The notes below the pieces were generated by a model. The model was given only the letters and a program-made list of their open reading frames with translations, was not told the DNA's origin and ran no database searches. DNA of 64,000 nucleotides, taken from Kitasatospora phosalacinea (GTDB taxonomy: Bacteria; Actinomycetota; Actinomycetes; Streptomycetales; Streptomycetaceae). The position numbers were made by a program, and so were the translations under genes. The stretch covers positions 62,001 through 126,000 of the forward strand of contig NZ_JNYE01000016.1 in the NCBI RefSeq assembly GCF_000717185.1, written 5' to 3'. This document shows positions 61,675-64,000 of the stretch, one piece after another (the stretch's first letter is position 1; each line of letters starts with the position of its first letter).

Positions 61675-62562
61675 ATGAGCAAGCCCGTCCACAGCGGAAC
61701 CCGCACCCTGATCTCCCCGGTCCGGCTCAACCAGCCCGGCGGCCGCCGGATCTACCGGATCGTGCTCGGCACCACCCTGGTCGTCTCCACGGTCGTCTTC
61801 ATCGGCCCGCTCTACTGGATGGCCACCGGCGGCTTCAAGTCCTCCCAGGAACTGGTCCGGACCCCGCCGACGCTCGTCCCCGAGCACCCCAGCACGCACG
61901 CCTTCACCGAGGCCTGGGACCGGCTCGGCATGGGCCAGCTGCTGCTGAACACCGTCGTGTACGCGGGCGGCGCCCTGCTGCTGCAACTGATCTTCTGCGT
62001 CGCCGCCGCGTACTCGCTCTCCAAGCTGCGCCCGATCTTCGGCAACGTGATCCTCGGCATGATGCTGGCCTCGATGATGATCCCGGCTGCCGCCCTGGTG
62101 ATCCCGCAGTACCTGACGGTGCTCGACCTGCCGCTGGTCCACCTGAACCTGATGAACACCCCCTGGGTGATCTGGCTGCCCACCGTGGCCAACGCGTTCA
62201 ACGTCTTCCTGCTCAAGCGGTTCTTCGACTCGATCCCCAACGAGCTGCTCGACGCGGCCTCCATCGACGGGGCGGGCCCGCTGCGCACGCTCTGGTCGGT
62301 GGTCCTGCCGCTGTCGCGGCCGATCCTCGGCGTGGTGTCGATCTTCGGCCTGGTCGCGGTCTGGAAGGACTTCCTGTGGCCGCTGATCACCGTGCCCGAG
62401 CACGAGACGCTCAACGTCGGCGTCAACACCGCGGCCACCTCGATGCCGCAGAACACCCTGATCGCGGGCCTGTTCCTGGCCTCGATCCCGACCATCGCCC
62501 TGTTCCTGGTCTTCCAGCGCAACATCATGGCCGGCCTCACCGCGGGCAGCCTCAAGGGCTGA
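61675..62562 (+). CDS. Sugar ABC transporter permease (MalG/AglG type)
   Basis: A 295-residue permease partner. VLGTTLVVSTVVFIGPLYWM is helix 1, and MATGGFKSSQELVRTPPTLV is typical of MalG-like proteins. The EAA loop reads LLDAASIDGAGPLRTLWSVV, with LPLSRPILGVVSIFGLVAVW next and the end AGLTAGSLKG. The ATG overlaps the ribosome site inside the preceding gene (GGGAGGAG) and lies two bases after its stop, so translation is coupled. The two permeases form the membrane channel for alpha-gluco-oligosaccharides. Confidence 0.94.
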   Translation: MSKPVHSGTRTLISPVRLNQPGGRRIYRIVLGTTLVVSTVVFIGPLYWMATGGFKSSQELVRTPPTLVPEHPSTHAFTEAWDRLGMGQLLLNTVVYAGGALLLQLIFCVAAAYSLSKLRPIFGNVILGMMLASMMIPAAALVIPQYLTVLDLPLVHLNLMNTPWVIWLPTVANAFNVFLLKRFFDSIPNELLDAASIDGAGPLRTLWSVVLPLSRPILGVVSIFGLVAVWKDFLWPLITVPEHETLNVGVNTAATSMPQNTLIAGLFLASIPTIALFLVFQRNIMAGLTAGSLKG

Positions 62563-62615
62563 GGCCCGCACCGGCGAGCCCCAGGTCCAACAACTTCTGA
62601 AAGGAAACCCTGACC

Positions 62616-64000
62616 GTGTCAGAGCAGTGGTGGCGGAACGCGGCGATCTACCAGGTGTACCCGCGCAGTTTCGCCGACGGCAACGGCGACGGCATCGGGG
62701 ACCTCGCCGGAGTGCGGGCGAAGCTGCCGTACCTCGCCGAACTCGGCGTGGACGCCATCTGGTTCAACCCCTGGTACCCATCCCCGATGGCCGACGGCGG
62801 CTACGACGTCGCCGACTACCGGGACGTCGACCCGGTGTTCGGCACCCTCCAGGACGCCGAGAAGCTGATCGCCGAAGCGGGCGAGCACGGCATCCGCACC
62901 ATCGTGGACATCGTCCCCAACCACGTGTCCGACCGGCACCCGTGGTTCCGGGCCGCCCTGGCGGCCGCCCCCGGCAGCCCCGAACGGGAGCTGTTCCACT
63001 TCCGCGAGGGCCGCGGCGAGCACGGCGAACTGCCGCCCAACAACTGGAAGTCGGAGTTCGGCGGCTGCCCCTGGACCCGGATCGACGACGGCCAGTGGTA
63101 CCTCCACCTGTTCGCCGCCGCCCAGCCCGACCTGAACTGGGACCACCCGCAGGTCCGCCGCGAGCACGAGGAGATCCTCCGGTTCTGGTTCGACCGCGGC
63201 GCGGCCGGCGTCCGGATCGACTCGGCCGGCCTGCTCGCCAAGGACGCGGCCCTGCCCGACCTCGTCCCCGGTGCCCACCCGCACCCCTACCTCGACCGCG
63301 ACGACCTGCACGACATCTACCGCTCCTGGCGGGCCATCGCCGACTCCTACGAGCACCCGCGCGTCCTGATCGGCGAGATCTGGGTGCCCGACACCGAACG
63401 CTTCGCCCGCTACCTGCGCCCGGACGAGATGCACACCGCGTTCAACTTCGACTTCCTGGCCCGCCCCTGGGACGCCGGGCAGCTGCGCGAGTCGATCGAC
63501 GCCACCCTCGCCGCGCACGCCCCCGTCGGCGCCCCCGCCACCTGGGTGCTCTGCAACCACGACGTCACCCGCACCGTCACCCGCTACGGCCGCACCGACA
63601 CCCGCTTCGCCTTCGACGCCAAGGCCTTCGGCACCCCCACCGACCTCGCCCTCGGCCTGCGCCGGGCCCGGGCCGCCGCCCTGCTCACGCTGGCCCTGCC
63701 CGGCTCCCTCTACCTCTACCAGGGCGAGGAGCTCGGCCTGCCCGAGGTCGAGGACCTGCCGCTGGACCGGCTCCAGGACCCGATGCACTTCCGCTCCGGC
63801 GGCACCGACCCCGGCCGCGACGGCTGCCGCGTCCCGCTGCCCTGGACCGGCCTGGAGCAGCCCTTCGGCTTCTCCCCGGACGGCGCGAAGGAACCCTGGC
63901 TCCCGCAGCCCGCCGACTGGGCGCAGCTCACCGTCGCCGCCCAGAGCGGCGACCCGGACTCCATGCTGGAGCTCTACCGCGAGGCGCTGCGGATCCGCCG
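62616..64000 (+). CDS. GH13 alpha-glucosidase (C-terminus beyond window)
   Basis: At least 461 residues of a glycoside hydrolase family 13 enzyme open to the window end. MSEQWWRNAAIYQVYPRSFA is the typical alpha-glucosidase/oligo-1,6-glucosidase start. The nucleophile D202 is in GVRIDSAG, the acid/base E254 in LIGEIWV, and the third acid D316 in CNHDVTRTVTRYG. DIVPNHVSDRHPWF is conserved region I. QGEELGLPEVEDLP lies later. It has no signal peptide, so it acts on imported oligosaccharides in the cytoplasm. GTG 62616 has AAAGGAAA upstream and lies 53 bases after the permease stop, making it the fourth operon gene. It probably yields glucose from nigero- or malto-oligosaccharides. Confidence 0.94.
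   Translation, partial: MSEQWWRNAAIYQVYPRSFADGNGDGIGDLAGVRAKLPYLAELGVDAIWFNPWYPSPMADGGYDVADYRDVDPVFGTLQDAEKLIAEAGEHGIRTIVDIVPNHVSDRHPWFRAALAAAPGSPERELFHFREGRGEHGELPPNNWKSEFGGCPWTRIDDGQWYLHLFAAAQPDLNWDHPQVRREHEEILRFWFDRGAAGVRIDSAGLLAKDAALPDLVPGAHPHPYLDRDDLHDIYRSWRAIADSYEHPRVLIGEIWVPDTERFARYLRPDEMHTAFNFDFLARPWDAGQLRESIDATLAAHAPVGAPATWVLCNHDVTRTVTRYGRTDTRFAFDAKAFGTPTDLALGLRRARAAALLTLALPGSLYLYQGEELGLPEVEDLPLDRLQDPMHFRSGGTDPGRDGCRVPLPWTGLEQPFGFSPDGAKEPWLPQPADWAQLTVAAQSGDPDSMLELYREALRIR

Overview
The window is very GC-rich DNA with strong third-position GC, GTG/TTG starts and many extended Shine-Dalgarno-less (leaderless) genes. It carries two adjacent chaplin genes, mshC for mycothiol, and an SCO1664/DUF3090/mshC/PAC2 block. 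Together these point to a Streptomyces or Kitasatospora chromosome. No rRNA operon, CRISPR array or intact mobile element is visible.

Layout. 1-2.8 kb: end of a DUF998 membrane protein, a gap with a decayed fragment, and an acyl-CoA synthetase. 2.9-6.1 kb: the most unusual block. Four small tRNA-like genes sit in two pairs (anticodons read as GGC and GCU, then CCA and GCC). They are interleaved with a zinc-ribbon SDR protein that lacks the catalytic tyrosine, a seven-copy 20-bp tandem repeat, and a leucine-rich-repeat protein. 6.1-8.9 kb: a beta-oxidation-like SDR and acyl-CoA dehydrogenase, divergent from a TetR regulator with a palindrome between them. 8.9-12.3 kb: a 45-residue zinc-ribbon peptide, two secreted proteins including a GH16-type hydrolase, and decayed HTH and MFS remnants. 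12.4-17.0 kb: a SUKH protein, an ECF sigma factor with a membrane partner, and an NB-ARC/TPR STAND protein. 17.1-28.3 kb: a GT-B-like protein, a secreted flavin amine oxidase, an MFS transporter translationally coupled to a TusA-like protein, a membrane protein, and a WGR/DUF4132 gene broken by an internal deletion.

28.3-34 kb: DIP1984 protein, tRNA-Leu, M20 peptidase, chpH and chpC chaplins, DUF5703 and a conserved acidic protein. 34.7-40.3 kb: a RecD-like protein whose ATPase motifs are lost, an aldo-keto reductase, an F420-type LLM oxidoreductase, an IS5-family remnant and a GNAT acetyltransferase. 40.5-45.1 kb: a two-gene conflict-type system, a Trypco1 domain protein followed by a trypsin-nSTAND-WD40 giant with 14 beta-propeller blades. 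45.3-51 kb: CorA, phosphatase, DUF3090, SCO1664, mshC and PAC2, a conserved Streptomyces core. 51.3-64 kb: an alcohol dehydrogenase, then an alpha-glucan utilisation locus. That locus has two paralogous LacI regulators flanking a 1433-residue GH87-type alpha-1,3-glucanase, followed by a carbohydrate ABC transporter (binding protein and two permeases) and a GH13 alpha-glucosidase cut by the window end.

All calls come from reading the sequence and from recollection of protein families; no database search was run.
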